Assembly: GCF_963665355.1 (NCBI RefSeq)
Contig: NZ_OY762229.1
Span: 3,286,001 to 3,350,000, forward strand
DNA length: 64,000 bases
Direction of reading: 5' to 3'
DNA from: an uncultured Desulfobacter sp.
GTDB lineage: Bacteria > Desulfobacterota > Desulfobacteria > Desulfobacterales > Desulfobacteraceae
Made by a program: the position numbers and the translations under genes. This document shows, in pieces, positions 18,380 through 27,256 of this stretch. The first letter of the stretch is position 1; every line of letters starts with the position of its first letter. The notes under the pieces are model-generated. The model did no database searches and was not told where the DNA came from. It saw only the letters and a program-made list of their open reading frames with translations.

Positions 18380-19963
18380 ATGACCCAAACCTCCACCTTT
18401 AAAAAAATTGGCTTTGCATCATTTATAATGATGGCATCGGTGTTTGCCAGCAGAATCATAGGGCTTGTACGCGAAACCGCCATTGCCTGGATGGGCGGTG
18501 CAAGCGTCAGCGTGGACGCTTACCAGGTGGCTTTTGTGATTCCTGAAATTTTAAACCATGTGGTGGCATCAGGTTTTTTATCCATCACGTTTATCCCCAT
18601 CTTTACCCGTTATCTTGTGGAAAATAGAGAGCAGGAAGGATATCGGGTTTTTTCCGTTATTCTGAACTGTTTTGGTGCAGGGCTTGTGGTTTTTATCGGA
18701 TTTTCCATGATCTTTGCACCGGAACTGATTTCGATTCTTGCCCCCGGACTTAAAAACGGCCCGGCTTTTGACCTTTCCGTGCGCATGACCCGGATCATTA
18801 TTCCGGCCCAGCTTTTCTTTTTTGCCGGCGGGCTGTTCAATGCCGTACAGTACTCAAAGGAACGTTTTCTATACCCTGCGCTTTCACCGTTAATTTACAA
18901 TACCGGCATTATTGCCGGCGGAATACTTCTGTATCCGGTGCTGGGTATGGAAGGCTTTGCCTGGGGAGTACTTGCGGGCGCCTTTTGCGGCAGTTTTCTG
19001 CTTCAGTTGTTCGGGGCGAAAAAAGTGGGGCTTGTCTATGTGCCAAGTTTTAATTTCAGGCATCCTGATGTGATCAAATATGTATTGTTAACCGTCCCCC
19101 TGATGCTTGGCCTGACCATGACCTTTTCCACGGAAATTCTCATGAAATTCTTTGGATCGTTTTTAAGCGAAGGAAGCATTTCTGCCATGAATTACGCCCT
19201 TCGCATCATGTTTATACTGGTGGGTCTTTTCGGAAATGCCGTCGGCGTCGCATCCTATCCGTTCATGGCAAAACTTGCCGCCAAAAAGGATTTTTCCGGA
19301 CTGAATGCCATTATTAACCAGACTCTGAAATACATTTTTATTGTGATGCCCTTTTCAGTTGTCCTTATGATTCTAAATAAGGAGGTTGTGGCCATTTTAT
19401 TCCAGCGCGGGGCCTTTGATGCCCATGATGCGGCCCTGACATCAGGTGTTCTGCCGTATTTCATGGCAGGTGCCTTTGCATTTTCCGCCCAGACCATTGT
19501 TTCCAGGGGCTTCTTTGCTGTTCAAAATACTTTGTTTCCTGCCGTTTTTTCCTCGGTATGCGTGGGATTAAGCCTGCCGCTGCTCTATTTTGCCATGACA
19601 GCCATGGGGATCAACGGTGTGGCATTGGGTCTGTCAATGTCGGTGATCATTACCACAGGCGCTTTATTTGAGGTGTGGAGCAGGAGAACACAAAACACGG
19701 GTAAAACAGATGTGTATACCTTCTTTGGTGTCATGTTGCTGGTCAGTATTATGGTCTGGGGGATCCTGAAAGCAATATATGTTGGAATTCTTCATGTGAT
19801 CCCGATCTCTGGTTTATTTACGCATATAGTTATATGTCTGATTGTCGGCACAGTCTTTCTGATCATTCTGGCCGGTATGGGAAAAATTTTTAAAATCAGA
19901 GAGATCAGTTCTCTTTATACCAAAGTGCTGGCAAAGACCGGTTTGATTCCCAAAAGAGCTTAA
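18380..19963 (+). CDS. murJ: Lipid II flippase MurJ (MviN)
   Basis: A membrane protein of 527 residues of the MOP flippase superfamily, moving lipid II across the inner membrane for peptidoglycan synthesis. The N-terminal ASRIIGLVRETAIAWMGG is the MurJ signature, with the essential Arg residues of the central cavity; later FNAVQYSKERFLYPALSP and FQRGAFDAHD are also typical. About 14 helices can be traced. A 15-bp tandem duplication (18342-18371) sits just before the start. The 3' end abuts an IS66 remnant, but the protein length is normal, so the gene seems intact. Confidence 0.95.
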   Translation: MTQTSTFKKIGFASFIMMASVFASRIIGLVRETAIAWMGGASVSVDAYQVAFVIPEILNHVVASGFLSITFIPIFTRYLVENREQEGYRVFSVILNCFGAGLVVFIGFSMIFAPELISILAPGLKNGPAFDLSVRMTRIIIPAQLFFFAGGLFNAVQYSKERFLYPALSPLIYNTGIIAGGILLYPVLGMEGFAWGVLAGAFCGSFLLQLFGAKKVGLVYVPSFNFRHPDVIKYVLLTVPLMLGLTMTFSTEILMKFFGSFLSEGSISAMNYALRIMFILVGLFGNAVGVASYPFMAKLAAKKDFSGLNAIINQTLKYIFIVMPFSVVLMILNKEVVAILFQRGAFDAHDAALTSGVLPYFMAGAFAFSAQTIVSRGFFAVQNTLFPAVFSSVCVGLSLPLLYFAMTAMGINGVALGLSMSVIITTGALFEVWSRRTQNTGKTDVYTFFGVMLLVSIMVWGILKAIYVGILHVIPISGLFTHIVICLIVGTVFLIILAGMGKIFKIREISSLYTKVLAKTGLIPKRA

Positions 19964-19979
19964 GAAATGAGCACGAAAT

Positions 19980-20815
19980 AATGAAACCAGATAATCAAAT
20001 GGATTGACCCTCATCAGATTGCAGGTCTGAATCAGGCTCATGAACATATCACCAACAAAGGCACCATGTTCTGTTTTATAAAATAGTGAATTTTTCCGAT
20101 GCAGGAGGCTTTGTTTTAAGCTGCGTTCGCAAATGTTGTTATCCAGGAGGGCTCCAGGCACTTTCAAAAAACGGGTTAACTCAGGCCAATGGTTAATCAT
20201 ATAAGCGATGGCCTTACCCAGGCCGGAATTCGGTTCCACCAGATGTCCATTAAGTTGTTTGTTCAACCAGGACAGAAGACCTGCCATCAACGGACCACTA
20301 TGTTCCTGGTGATAAGTCAATCGCTGCTCCGGCGTCATCGCTTGTTTTTTTGTCTGGTCATCATTATGATAAACATCAGCAAGGACATTTATGACATGCT
20401 CGCATTCATCCGGGAAATGATCTTCTACATCCACACAATTCCGGCGGGCATGGGTAAGGCAGTTCAAAGAATCCTTTTAAATTCATCAGAGAAATTGCAT
20501 GACAAGGCATCGCACATCTGAATCGGCGGGGGACAGTCTTTGTCACGTATCCCATAAAGCCGGGCGATGTTCTCACCTGCATGGTTTCGGCCTGTGTAAA
20601 ACAGGGCAATTTTTCGGTCATCACCGATTTGAGAAATGATGCCCGTGGTAAATATCCCGGTTCGTTCATTCACTGTTTTGTCTTGATTTTCCTCCATTAA
20701 CGAAAGGACTTTCATGGTGGTGTCATCGTTATAAAGGATGTCTCCCCGGGCTGCCTGACGAACGAGTTCATTAAAAATCGGGAATGACAAATATGGGGAT
20801 GCCCGGACCGGTATT
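19980..20815 (-). pseudogene. IS66-family transposase remnant (C-terminal half, frameshifted)
   Basis: Two adjacent reading frames give the C-terminal half of an IS66 TnpC transposase. The upstream frame (20466-20790) reads FNELVRQAARGDILYNDDTT and FYTGRNHAGENI; it ends at a stop about position 20465. The protein continues in another frame from about 20467 with NCLTHARRNCVDVEDHFP, KVPGALLDNNICERSLKQ and MRVNPFDYLVSL. Adding one T to a short T-run at about 20465 restores continuity, so this looks like a 1-nt deletion. The N-terminal half is missing. Similarity ends near 19980, at the murJ tail, and the apparent reading frame beyond it is antisense to murJ. Confidence 0.88.
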
Positions 20816-20904
20816 TAGTTTCGTAAATTGAATCCACTCGAAAGGCCCGCATGCAGATGAAATCAATCTCCCAATGGTATGGCTTATAAAATCATTGCTC
20901 CACA

Positions 20905-21047
20905 TCACTATCGCTATCGGGATCGCTATCGAAGATCCTTTCGGTGGGCAGCACTGAAAAACAATATTCCTATAGATTCAGACGGATAAGTTGAAATAGA
21001 AATTGGCTTAAATACCCCGTCGATAGCGATCCCGATAGCGATAGTGA
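20905..21047. repeat. Perfect 28-bp inverted repeat enclosing 87 bp
   Basis: The arms at 20905-20932 and 21020-21047 are exact reverse complements, built from the hexamer-like unit TCGCTATCGGGATCGCTATCG. The interior has no gene I can support. The element lies between the truncated IS66 remnant and the end of gcdB. It could be a REP/MITE-like element or a strong RNA hairpin after the decarboxylase operon; there is no T-run, so a classical terminator is unlikely. Confidence 0.8.
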
Positions 21048-21104
21048 GTAGAATGCTGGTGCCAGTTCCTGTACACGTAATACGGTGGTCCTTCAGACAA
21101 CGGA

Positions 21105-22223
21105 TCACCCGCCCAAAAGGGTCAGAAAGATACCTGCCGCAATCACGGTGCCGATGACACCTGCCACGTTGGGCCCCATGGCATACATGAGCAGATAGTT
21201 TTTCTTGTCCGCCTCCATGCCCATCTTATGGACCACCCTGGCTGCCATGGGCACGGCCGAGACGCCTGCCGCACCCAGCAGGGGATTGATTTTATTTTTT
21301 GAAAAAAGGTTCATGAGTTTGGCAAGAAGAATTCCTGTCATGGTGGACGCCACAAAGGCAAAAAGCCCTAAACAGAATACAAATATCACCTGGGGCCTTA
21401 AAAAGTTTTCGGCATTCATGGTGGCGCCCACAGGCACCCCGAGAAAGATGGTGACAATATTCATCAGCTCGTTCTGTGCCGCATCGTTCAGGCGATCTAC
21501 CACGCCTGATTCCCTGAACAGGTTGCCCAGCATGAACATGGAAATCAAGGGTGCGGATGCCGGAACCAGCAGGACGATCACAAAGGTGGAGACAATGGGG
21601 AACAGTATTTTTTCAAGCTTTCCCACCTTTCTGCCTTTGGCCATGCGGATACGTCTTTCGTCACTGGTGGTCAGAAGTTTCATCACCGGGGGCTGGATAA
21701 TGGGAACAAGGGCCATATAGGAGTAGGCTGCCACGGCACATATCCCCAAAAGAGAGGGCGCCAGTTTGGATGCCAGAAATATGGTGGTGGGTCCGTCCGC
21801 CCCGCCGATGATACCGATGGTTGCTGCCTCTTTCAGGTCAAATCCAAAGGCCTGGGCCGCAAAAAAGGTGATATACACGCCTGCCTGGGCCCCGGCGCCA
21901 AGGAAAATGAGTCTCGGGTTGGCAATGAGCGGCCCGAAATCCGTGAGCGCCCCAAGGCCTAAAAATATCACCGGCGGAATGATCTCCCAGTGGATGCCAT
22001 ACTCGTAGAATTTCCACAGCAGACCTTCATGGGGGGTCATGAGTCCTGCCAGGGGCAGGTTCACCAGGATGATTCCGAACCCGATGGGAAGCAGCAGCAA
22101 CGGTTCGTAAGACTTTGAAACGGCAAGGTAGATCAGGGTCAGCCCGATGATCCACATGACCACAATGCCGGGCGTAACATGAAACAGCCCCGTGGTCTGA
22201 AACAGGGAATACAACGTGCTCAT
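21105..22223 (-). CDS. gcdB: Sodium-translocating glutaconyl-CoA decarboxylase, beta subunit
   Basis: 372 residues, about ten membrane helices, of the OadB/GcdB/MmdB family. These integral subunits take carboxybiotin, release CO2 and export Na+. The hallmark GIIGGADGPTTIFLASKLAP (Asp in a membrane re-entrant region) and the C-terminal GAAGVSAVPMAARVVHKMGM are present. It is the last gene of the operon biotin carrier - alpha - small subunit - beta, and its ATG overlaps the stop of the small subunit gene (ATGA). Confidence 0.93.
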   Translation of the reverse strand: MSTLYSLFQTTGLFHVTPGIVVMWIIGLTLIYLAVSKSYEPLLLLPIGFGIILVNLPLAGLMTPHEGLLWKFYEYGIHWEIIPPVIFLGLGALTDFGPLIANPRLIFLGAGAQAGVYITFFAAQAFGFDLKEAATIGIIGGADGPTTIFLASKLAPSLLGICAVAAYSYMALVPIIQPPVMKLLTTSDERRIRMAKGRKVGKLEKILFPIVSTFVIVLLVPASAPLISMFMLGNLFRESGVVDRLNDAAQNELMNIVTIFLGVPVGATMNAENFLRPQVIFVFCLGLFAFVASTMTGILLAKLMNLFSKNKINPLLGAAGVSAVPMAARVVHKMGMEADKKNYLLMYAMGPNVAGVIGTVIAAGIFLTLLGG

Positions 22224-22378
22224 TTGTTCCCTTCCTGACCGTCAGTTTCCCTGGCTTTCTTTTTTGATTCCAGGGCGGTGACACCCTTTCCGGTAATTTT
22301 GATGGAAAGATAGAGAAAACTCATGCCCAGGGACACGCCCAAAATACCGATGAGAAACACCCTCGCCGCATCGCCCAT
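22220..22378 (-). CDS. Small OadG/GcdD-like decarboxylase subunit
   Basis: 52 residues: MGDAARVFLIGILGVSLG..., one transmembrane helix (about residues 6-28) and a charged tail ending with Lys, Glu and Asp residues. This is the size and form of the gamma/delta anchor subunits that hold the cytosolic alpha subunit to the beta subunit. It lies between gcdA (3-nt gap) and gcdB (ATGA overlap), where such a gene is expected. No sequence motif proves the family, so the call rests mainly on position and topology. Confidence 0.75.
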   Translation of the reverse strand: MGDAARVFLIGILGVSLGMSFLYLSIKITGKGVTALESKKKARETDGQEGNK

Positions 22379-22381
22379 GAT

Positions 22382-24139
22382 TTATTCCTTCTCCTTTGCC
22401 TTTGCGTTATCCCGTATAATTCTGGGAAGGATCATCTGATGCCGGGGGCATATGGATCTGGGATTCTGGTAGGCTGCACCTGCAAAGGATTTCATATAGT
22501 GCCTCAGATCGGCAAGCTTTACCACCTCATCCACCATACCATGTTTTGCGCAGTAAAGCGGGGTTGATGTCTCCTTATATTGCTTTGCCAGGGCGTTCAT
22601 CTTCTCCACCACCGGCCCAAGATCCCGGCCAGCTTCCTTTTCCTTGACCAGCCGCCTTGCATAGGTGGCAACCGCAGCTGTTTCCCCGTGCATCACACAG
22701 ATCTCCGTGGCACAGGTGCCCAGGGTAAAGGCGTTGTTCCGGTTGGCCTGGGGGCCGCCCATGACATAGTGGGCTGCCGCAGTCCCCTTGCGCAGGATGG
22801 CCAGCATCATGGGAAGGCCTGACTGCTGGATGGAGTAAATCAGGGATTGCCCCAGGCCTAAAAGCTCGGCTTTTTCGGCGATATCGCCCACATCAATGCC
22901 CGAGGTGTCCTGGAACCAGATCACAGGAATTCTGTCCCGGCCGCAAAGGGTCACGAATTCGTTCATTTTAAGAAGCCCCTGGCGATAGAGCTTTGCCCCC
23001 ATGCCGGGATAATCGGCATATTCGGGGTAGCCCTTGCCAAGATATCCCTGGCGATTTCCGATGCAGGCCACAAGAAATCCGTCCACTTTGCAAAGCCCTG
23101 TATAGACTTCAGGGCCGTAGTCGGGGCGGTACTCCATGTGCTGAGAGCCGTCCACAAGCCTTGCCAGAATTTCGTCAAAATCATATACGGTCTTGGAGGC
23201 CATAGGCAGAAGGCGCATAACATCCTCAGCCTCAAACGCCGGGGCTTTGGGCGTAGTGACCCTGAAAAATTCAGGATCATAGGCCGGCAGCTTTTTCATA
23301 TAATCTCTGACACCGTCCAGCACCTCTTTTTCCTCCTTGTACACAAAGCGGAAAAAACCTGTGTGGTCATGGTGGATGGCAACGGATCCGGGCGGTTTTT
23401 CCCGGTACTCCTTGGCTTTTTGGACAAGGTCTTCGGCCATGTCCTTGGTAAACCCGCCCTGGGGGGCCATGCCGCTGACAATGCCGGCACCGCCCACGGC
23501 CATATTGCACTTTTCGTGGGCAAAGAGAACCGTGGAGCTGATGGACTGGTAGCCGCCGCCGGCAGGATTGGTGCCGTAAATGGCCGCCAGAACGGGGATG
23601 CCCTCCTGTTCAAGTTCCGCATGCCTGAAAAACGGGGTGCCCGAGCCCCTCCGGTTGGCATAGAATTTTTCCTGCTCCGTGAGTTTGGCCCCGCTGCAGT
23701 TCACCAGCCATACCAGCGGGATATTCAGCCTTTCAGCAAGGTCTGTGACCCGCAGGATGTTCTCGGACTGGCCGGCCAGCCAGGCACCGGCCATGACCTT
23801 GTTGTCAAAACCGATCACAACCGTCCATTTGCCCGCAATTTTGCCCAGGCCGTCAATGACGTTGGTGGTGCCTTCAACGTTGTCCGCAGGGTTGAAAAGG
23901 GTATGAAGCGGGGTCCAGGTACCCGGATCCACGATGTATTCCAGGCGCTGCCAGACGGTCATCTGGCCGCGCTGGTTGATTTTTTCTTCGGAAAGGCCCG
24001 CATTTTTAACTTGGTTCACCGCGGACAGAATCTGTTTTTCCGCTTCAACCACCTGTTCAAAGTTATCCTGGGTGCGCTTCATGGTCCCTTTTTTCAGCGC
24101 GTTGCCAAAGGGCGCCATGTTTTCAAAATAGGATTTCAT
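22382..24139 (-). CDS. gcdA: Glutaconyl-CoA decarboxylase, alpha (carboxyltransferase) subunit
   Basis: About 585 residues, the length of GcdA from Acidaminococcus fermentans, which it resembles along its whole length. It moves the carboxyl group of glutaconyl-CoA to biotin. Conserved stretches include YGTNPAGGGYQSIS, the CoA/oxyanion region AVGGAGIVSGMAPQGG, FQDTSGIDVGDIAEKAELLG and the C-terminal AAYQNPRSICPRHQMILPR. ATG 24139 has AGAGGA seven nt upstream; longer starts would overlap the biotin carrier gene. The resemblance to GcdA rather than propionyl-CoA carboxylase is why glutaconyl-CoA is named as substrate. Confidence 0.93.
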   Translation of the reverse strand: MKSYFENMAPFGNALKKGTMKRTQDNFEQVVEAEKQILSAVNQVKNAGLSEEKINQRGQMTVWQRLEYIVDPGTWTPLHTLFNPADNVEGTTNVIDGLGKIAGKWTVVIGFDNKVMAGAWLAGQSENILRVTDLAERLNIPLVWLVNCSGAKLTEQEKFYANRRGSGTPFFRHAELEQEGIPVLAAIYGTNPAGGGYQSISSTVLFAHEKCNMAVGGAGIVSGMAPQGGFTKDMAEDLVQKAKEYREKPPGSVAIHHDHTGFFRFVYKEEKEVLDGVRDYMKKLPAYDPEFFRVTTPKAPAFEAEDVMRLLPMASKTVYDFDEILARLVDGSQHMEYRPDYGPEVYTGLCKVDGFLVACIGNRQGYLGKGYPEYADYPGMGAKLYRQGLLKMNEFVTLCGRDRIPVIWFQDTSGIDVGDIAEKAELLGLGQSLIYSIQQSGLPMMLAILRKGTAAAHYVMGGPQANRNNAFTLGTCATEICVMHGETAAVATYARRLVKEKEAGRDLGPVVEKMNALAKQYKETSTPLYCAKHGMVDEVVKLADLRHYMKSFAGAAYQNPRSICPRHQMILPRIIRDNAKAKEKE

Positions 24140-24161
24140 TTGTTTTTCCTCTGACGCCAGA

Positions 24162-24377
24162 TCAGTCGACCACAGCCAACAGATCATCCTCTTCCACCGC
24201 ATCCCCTTTTTTTACGGCGATCTTTGATATGGTGCCGGAACATGGCGCAAATACAGGGGTTTCCATTTTCATGGCTTCGATCACCAGAATTTCGTCGTCC
24301 TCCTCTATGGCCGCGCCCGGTTCAACGCTTATGCTGACAATTTTCCCTGACAGGGGGGCTAATACGTCTTCAGACAT
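24162..24377 (-). CDS. gcdC: Biotin carrier subunit of glutaconyl-CoA decarboxylase
   Basis: 71 residues, a bare biotinyl domain with the attachment motif EAMKMET, whose first Lys (about residue 37) carries biotin. Well-studied GcdC proteins have a long Ala/Pro linker before this domain; it is missing here. The gene is first in the decarboxylase operon, 22 nt before gcdA. A ribosome site (AAAGGAGATTCTC) precedes the ATG. Confidence 0.92.
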   Translation of the reverse strand: MSEDVLAPLSGKIVSISVEPGAAIEEDDEILVIEAMKMETPVFAPCSGTISKIAVKKGDAVEEDDLLAVVD

Positions 24378-24494
24378 GAGAATCTCCTTTTTCGTTCAGA
24401 TACCATTTTGTATTAACTTTGTGTTTTGTTGGGGATTGAGCCTGGAGTGTTGACAAACCAGGTCAGCCTATGACTGCTCGTACCTTTAGGGTGG

Positions 24495-24584
24495 CGGAGA
24501 GGGTGGGATTCGAACCCACGATCCCGGTATTACCAGGATACTGCTTTTCGAGAGCAGGGCCTTCAACCGCTCGGCCACCTCTCC
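24495..24584 (-). tRNA. tRNA-Ser (anticodon CGA)
   Basis: A 90-nt class II tRNA. The acceptor stem pairs GGAGAGG with CCTCTCC and a G discriminator. The D-arm, the anticodon stem CTGCT/AGCAG around loop CTCGAAA (anticodon CGA), a long variable arm and the GTGGG-TTCGAAT-CCCAC T-arm are all present. CCA is not encoded. It sits between gcdC and the dehydrogenase gene. Confidence 0.97.
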
Positions 24585-24680
24585 ATATCACCACTTTTGC
24601 ATGTAATAATTACAAAGGAAAGATTTATTTCGTCTTATCCTTCTGGTCTTATCTTTTTGGTTTTTGGCTCGTGGGCAAAG

Positions 24681-25844
24681 CTACCTGTTCGCTTTTCTGA
24701 TGCCCAGCTGATCCAGGGCAATAATCCACTTGCAGATATTGGCCGAGCCTTCCACCATGGCATAGGTGGGGGCATCCCGGTAGTAGCGGGCCACGGGGTA
24801 TTCCGTGGAATAACCGTAGGCGCCCAGAATTCTCATGGCATAGTTGGCGCATTTATAAGCCACTTCGCCGGCCATGTATTTGGCCATGGCCACGTCCATG
24901 CCGTTGTTCAATCGCCCCTGGTCCTTGGCCCAGGCTGCTTTGTAGACCAGAAGACGGGTTGCTTCAATTTCCGTGGCCATCTGGGCGATCATGTCCTGAT
25001 TCATCTGGAATTCACCGATCTTTTTGCCGAACTGTTTTCTTTCATTGCAGTATTTGACCGCTTCGTCCAGGCAGGCCTGGGCCAGTCCCACACCCCCGGC
25101 AGCCGCGGACAGGCGGGTCTGGTTTAAAGATGAGAATACAATCTTGGCCCCGTCGCCGGGGTTGCCCAGAATGTTCTCCTTAGGAACCTTGACGTTGTCC
25201 AGGAACAGTTCTCCTGTAGGGGAAGAGTGGGAGCCCAGTTTATCCAGGGAAGATGTTCTGATGCCGTCAAAGTTTTTGGGTTCAATGACAAAGGCGGACA
25301 GTCCCTTGGAACCGGCGGCTTTATCCGTATACGCATAGTAGAGCAGGCAGTCTGCCACGCTGGCATTGGAGATCCAGGTTTTATTGCCGTTGAGAAGCCA
25401 GTGATCGCCCTTGTCTTCGGCTGTGGAGGCAATGTTCATGACATCAGAACCTGCATCGGGCTCGGTGATGCCGAAGCCGCCGATGTATTCGGCGGTGCAA
25501 AGCTTTTCCACATATTTTCGGCGAACCGTTTCATTGCCGTATTGATATATGGTGTAAGCACAGCCCAGAACCTGCATATTGACCTGAACCCGCAGAGAGG
25601 AAGATGCTTTGGCCAGCTCTTCGGTCACGATCATGGCTGCCAGAAAGCCTAAATTTTCTCCGCCGTATTCTTCGGGAATCACGGTGCCGAAATATCCCAT
25701 CTTACCCAAAGGCCGCATCACCTCTTTAATGGGCAGATAGTGCGCCGCATCCCACTGGTCTGCAAAGGGAGCAATCTCTTTTTTTGCAAAATTTCTGATC
25801 TCTTTCTGGAGCATCTGCAGCTCTTTGCTTAACTCAAAATCCAT
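24681..25844 (-). CDS. Glutaryl-CoA dehydrogenase, probably non-decarboxylating (acyl-CoA dehydrogenase family)
   Basis: 387 residues with the acyl-CoA dehydrogenase signatures GGFGITEPDAGSD and QMNQDMIAQMATEIEATRLL, and the C-terminal ILGAYGYSTEYPVARYYRD with the catalytic Glu in MVEGSANICK. From memory it closely resembles the Desulfococcus multivorans enzyme that oxidises glutaryl-CoA to glutaconyl-CoA without decarboxylating it. The neighbouring glutaconyl-CoA decarboxylase genes support that reading: the dehydrogenase makes glutaconyl-CoA and the pump then decarboxylates it to crotonyl-CoA. The tRNA-Ser gene lies between them. Specificity versus ordinary butyryl- or glutaryl-CoA dehydrogenase needs residue comparison near the substrate carboxylate. 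Confidence 0.85.
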   Translation of the reverse strand: MDFELSKELQMLQKEIRNFAKKEIAPFADQWDAAHYLPIKEVMRPLGKMGYFGTVIPEEYGGENLGFLAAMIVTEELAKASSSLRVQVNMQVLGCAYTIYQYGNETVRRKYVEKLCTAEYIGGFGITEPDAGSDVMNIASTAEDKGDHWLLNGNKTWISNASVADCLLYYAYTDKAAGSKGLSAFVIEPKNFDGIRTSSLDKLGSHSSPTGELFLDNVKVPKENILGNPGDGAKIVFSSLNQTRLSAAAGGVGLAQACLDEAVKYCNERKQFGKKIGEFQMNQDMIAQMATEIEATRLLVYKAAWAKDQGRLNNGMDVAMAKYMAGEVAYKCANYAMRILGAYGYSTEYPVARYYRDAPTYAMVEGSANICKWIIALDQLGIRKANR

Positions 25845-26121
25845 TTTATTCTCCCTGGCTTGTATGAAGGCTTGATAATCCTCTCCACCCGTTCATTTAG
25901 GACTAACGTAAAATCATAACAGGGTCAAGAGAGATCTGATTAAATATTTGATTAAAACTCCATTTGAAAATGCTGATTTTTTATTCTATTTAGTTTGAAT
26001 TAATAACTTTTATGGCCTGTGAAAATGCTGAAAAAAGTCTGGATAATTGTCTAAAAAAGCTATGATCGTTCGTGGTTTAAAATGGATAGTAAATCCTGCA
26101 AGGGCTATCATCTTTATTGCC
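25845..26121. other. Intergenic region between glutaryl-CoA dehydrogenase and the CRISPR array
   Basis: About 277 bp. It should contain the promoter of the minus-strand dehydrogenase gene and the leader-distal end of the array. No gene, degenerate repeat or terminator is evident. Confidence 0.4.
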
Positions 26122-26742
26122 GCTTCAATGGGGCCGGAGCCCGAAAGCTCCGGAAAACTTCCTTTTGATTACATTACCTCTTTACAAACCAAGAGCTTCA
26201 ATGGGGCCGGAGCCCGAAAGCTCCGGAAAACTGATTCGTCCCTGTGATATCGACCCATTTAGTCAGCGCTTCAATGGGGCCGGAGCCCGAAAGCTCCGGA
26301 AAACGACTTAAGGACAGGGTATGCAGAATACCTTGGAAAGGCTTCAATGGGGCCGGAGCCCGAAAGCTCCGGAAAACTAATCCGCATGGTACCCACAACC
26401 GGCAGAGGTGAAGCTTCAATGGGGCCGGAGCCCGAAAGCTCCGGAAAACCTCTTGTTAAGTGGGAGAAGGCTTGCCCGGAAGATGCTTCAATGGGGCCGG
26501 AGCCCGAAAGCTCCGGAAAACATTAGCCGATGTATTCATTAAACAAAATAAAGATGAGCTTCAATGGGGCCGGAGCCCGAAAGCTCCGGAAAACGTGACA
26601 TACAAGGCGTTACCCTTGGCGAAGACGAAGCGCTTCAATGGGGCCGGAGCCCGAAAGCTCCGGAAAACCACGGTTTATATTTAAACGGTTACATGCAGCC
26701 ATTATGCTTCAATGGGGCCGGAGCCCGAAAGCTCCGGAAAAC
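26122..26742 (-). CRISPR. CRISPR array: nine identical 37-bp repeats, eight spacers
   Basis: Repeats start at 26122, 26195, 26268, 26341, 26413, 26485, 26558, 26632 and 26706; each is 37 bp and all nine are identical. Spacers are 35-37 bp and unrelated. Each repeat holds a 7-bp hairpin (CCGGAGC/GCTCCGG). Read on the minus strand the repeat starts GTTTTCC and ends ATTGAAGC, the usual eight-base crRNA 5' handle, so transcription runs on the minus strand in line with all cas genes. The newest spacers should be at the 26.7-kb end, next to cas2. The lack of any degenerate repeat at the far end suggests a young or recently trimmed array. Confidence 0.98.
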
Positions 26743-26947
26743 AGCTTGCTCGAAACCACCTATAAACAAAGGATTGGTGGCGGTATTTGCGAGAGGCCCG
26801 GTAACATAATACCCAACAGGATACTTTTTCCACCTTTGGGTATAAAATTCAATCCTTTTTATCTGAATTTCAAAGAACATCGTCATTTCGAGCGACTTCA
26901 GGGACATTTTCATCAATGAACCGCTCGAAAGCCTGCGGCAAAAAAAA
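26743..26947 (-). promoter_or_regulatory. Probable CRISPR leader
   Basis: The 205 bp between cas2 and the first minus-strand repeat is where the leader should be. It holds a perfect 9-bp inverted repeat (TTTCGAGCG at 26886-26894, CGCTCGAAA at 26922-26930), a possible hairpin after cas2 or an integration-host binding structure. I cannot place a -10/-35 pair with confidence. Confidence 0.6.
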
Positions 26948-27235
26948 TCATATGACCACTGCGCCCTGGACAATGGGCTGGAACGGTTTTCCATAGCTTT
27001 CCACCCTCAGGGAAATGTTTTCAGCCGGACCAATGTCAATAATCAGTAAATGGTCCTCCTGCCGGTTCATTATTTCCGTCAGGGCGTCGGTCATCTTCAA
27101 CAGCTCTTCTTTGTTCAGCCGACACTGGAAGACCGACAACTGCAGCCATGCGCCATAGCCTTTCATGGTTTTGTAGATTCTGCGCCAGCGTTTCTGGTCG
27201 CAAATATCATAACAGACAAGATAAACACGTTCCAT
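26948..27235 (-). CDS. cas2: CRISPR-associated endoribonuclease Cas2
   Basis: 95 residues, normal for Cas2. It begins MERVYLVCYDICDQKRWRRI, with the conserved Asp after the first strand, and has SVFQCRLNKEEL and HLLIIDIGPA. It forms the spacer-integration complex with Cas1. It lies 21 nt after cas4-cas1 and just before the array. Confidence 0.96.
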   Translation of the reverse strand: MERVYLVCYDICDQKRWRRIYKTMKGYGAWLQLSVFQCRLNKEELLKMTDALTEIMNRQEDHLLIIDIGPAENISLRVESYGKPFQPIVQGAVVI

Positions 27236-27256
27236 ATTATCTCTCCCATGCCTTGA

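Noticed and set aside
18099..18383. A 94-codon frame ending in an ATGA overlap with murJ
   Set aside because: The overlap and a KLALD-KLALD repeat were tempting, but the protein is of poor composition, has no ribosome site and runs antisense across the preceding region; the 15-bp tandem duplication explains the repeat.
20463..20468. Programmed frameshift in the IS66 transposase
   Set aside because: IS66 TnpC is not known to need frameshifting, the N-terminal half is missing, and a 1-nt deletion in a decayed gene is simpler.
21021..21047. The 28-bp inverted repeat as a CRISPR remnant
   Set aside because: There are only two arms in opposite orientation, unrelated to the array repeat.
23138..24154. 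A 338-codon open frame on the plus strand inside gcdA
   Set aside because: It is antisense to a clearly conserved gcdA frame; the protein shows no domain and has the composition of a shadow frame.
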